A stretch of DNA of 7,275 bases from an uncultured Centipeda sp. (GTDB taxonomy: Bacteria; Bacillota; Negativicutes; Selenomonadales; Selenomonadaceae). Below, piece by piece: positions 6,822 to 7,275 of this stretch. Each line of letters opens with the position of its first letter. Positions within the stretch are counted from its first letter, which is position 1. The notes beneath the pieces were generated by a model that worked only from the letters and a program-made list of their open reading frames with translations, was not told the DNA's origin and made no database searches. The stretch is from assembly GCA_937925565.1 (NCBI GenBank), contig CALALM010000427.1, positions 1 to 7,275 of the forward strand, in the 5' to 3' direction. The position numbers and the translations under genes are program-made.

Positions 6822-7275
6822 TTACGCCTTTCCTGCGAGTTTCTTGTAGTTGTTGTAGCGCATCTCAGCGTCCTTCTGCGTCTTCTCGAAGAGTACTTCC
6901 GCCGCCTCGGGGAAGTTGCTCTTGAGGCTGATGTAGCGGTTCTCGCCGAGCAGGAATTCCTGGAACTTCGAGAAGTCCGGCTCCTTGGAGTCGAGCGTGA
7001 ACGGATTCTTGCCCGCCTCGATGAGCTGCGGGTTGTAGCGATAGTTCGCCCAGTAGCCGCACTCGACCGCGAGCTTGCCCTCAAGCTGTGCACAGCCCAT
7101 GCCCTTGCGGATCCCGTGGTTGATACACGGCGAGTAGGCAATGATAAGGGACGGTCCCGGATATGCCTCCGCCTCGCTGATCGCCTTCAAGACCTGATTC
7201 TGGTCGGAACCCATGTCGATCTGCGCCACATAGACGTAGCCGTAGGACATCGCCATCATGCCGAGATCCTTCTTT
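6822..7275 (-). CDS. nifJ: Pyruvate:ferredoxin (flavodoxin) oxidoreductase, C-terminal part (cut by the window edge)
   Basis: Only the last 150 or so codons are visible; the reading frame stays open through 7275, so the ATG at 7259 is internal. The enzyme oxidatively decarboxylates pyruvate with CoA to acetyl-CoA and CO2, passing electrons through iron-sulfur clusters to ferredoxin or flavodoxin in the cytoplasm. The visible part is the end of the thiamine-pyrophosphate-binding domain, with the family sequence KKDLGMMAMSYGYVYVAQ and the segment SLIIAYSPCINHG. From the family, the cysteine in SPCINHG matches the fourth ligand of the TPP-proximal 4Fe-4S cluster (Cys1071 in the Desulfovibrio africanus enzyme). 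About 100 residues follow it, too few for the extra C-terminal protective domain of the D. africanus enzyme. The gene ends 45 bases before a strong terminator and is probably a separate transcription unit from the secretion operon. The symbol could equally be por. Confidence 0.95.
   Translation of the reverse strand, partial: KKDLGMMAMSYGYVYVAQIDMGSDQNQVLKAISEAEAYPGPSLIIAYSPCINHGIRKGMGCAQLEGKLAVECGYWANYRYNPQLIEAGKNPFTLDSKEPDFSKFQEFLLGENRYISLKSNFPEAAEVLFEKTQKDAEMRYNNYKKLAGKA

Noticed and set aside
6822..7259. A stand-alone 145-residue protein starting at the ATG at 7259
   Set aside because: The frame continues upstream to the window edge with the expected KKDLG family sequence, so this is the tail of a large oxidoreductase.

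Overview
The window looks like a chromosomal piece of a GC-rich diderm Firmicute (Negativicutes), most likely Selenomonas or a close relative. Two things suggest this. The large surface protein has the layout typical of Selenomonas-type exoproteins: a TPS domain, then GLUG motifs, then many YDG repeats. It also sits beside a bacterial homodimeric-type pyruvate:ferredoxin oxidoreductase of the kind found in anaerobes. The organism call is inference from gene content, not from a marker gene.

All three genes lie on the minus strand, so transcription runs from right to left. At the right edge (6822-7275) is the C-terminal end of a pyruvate:ferredoxin (flavodoxin) oxidoreductase gene, nifJ/por, cut by the window. 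It is closed by a strong rho-independent terminator (6736-6776). The 216-base gap that follows is the only real intergenic region. It is AT-rich and holds that terminator, a good sigma-A-type promoter (6647-6675) and three TTTCGT hexamers upstream of or touching the -35 box.

The promoter leads into a two-gene two-partner secretion (type Vb) operon. The first gene (4959-6605) encodes a complete 548-residue TpsB outer-membrane transporter of the FhaC/ShlB/HecB family. The second (31-4932, possibly starting at 4959 or 4965) encodes its about 1633-residue TpsA exoprotein. TpsA carries a signal peptide, an N-terminal TPS secretion domain, six GLUG-like motifs, nine full YDG repeats of 89-96 residues in two clearly different subtypes, one MBG-like terminal domain and a short tail. 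The genes are adjacent or overlap, and the tpsA ribosome-binding site lies just after the tpsB stop, so the two are probably co-transcribed and translationally coupled.

Together, Sec exports both proteins to the periplasm, TpsB inserts in the outer membrane, and its POTRA domains capture the TPS domain of TpsA. TpsA is then threaded out, probably to form a long repetitive fibre that works as an adhesin or biofilm protein. No toxin domain, immunity gene, mobile element, CRISPR array or RNA gene is visible. I see no wholly new system here. The most interesting feature is the mosaic YDG repeat array. The last 30 bases at the left edge (1-30), downstream of tpsA, show no gene and no terminator.
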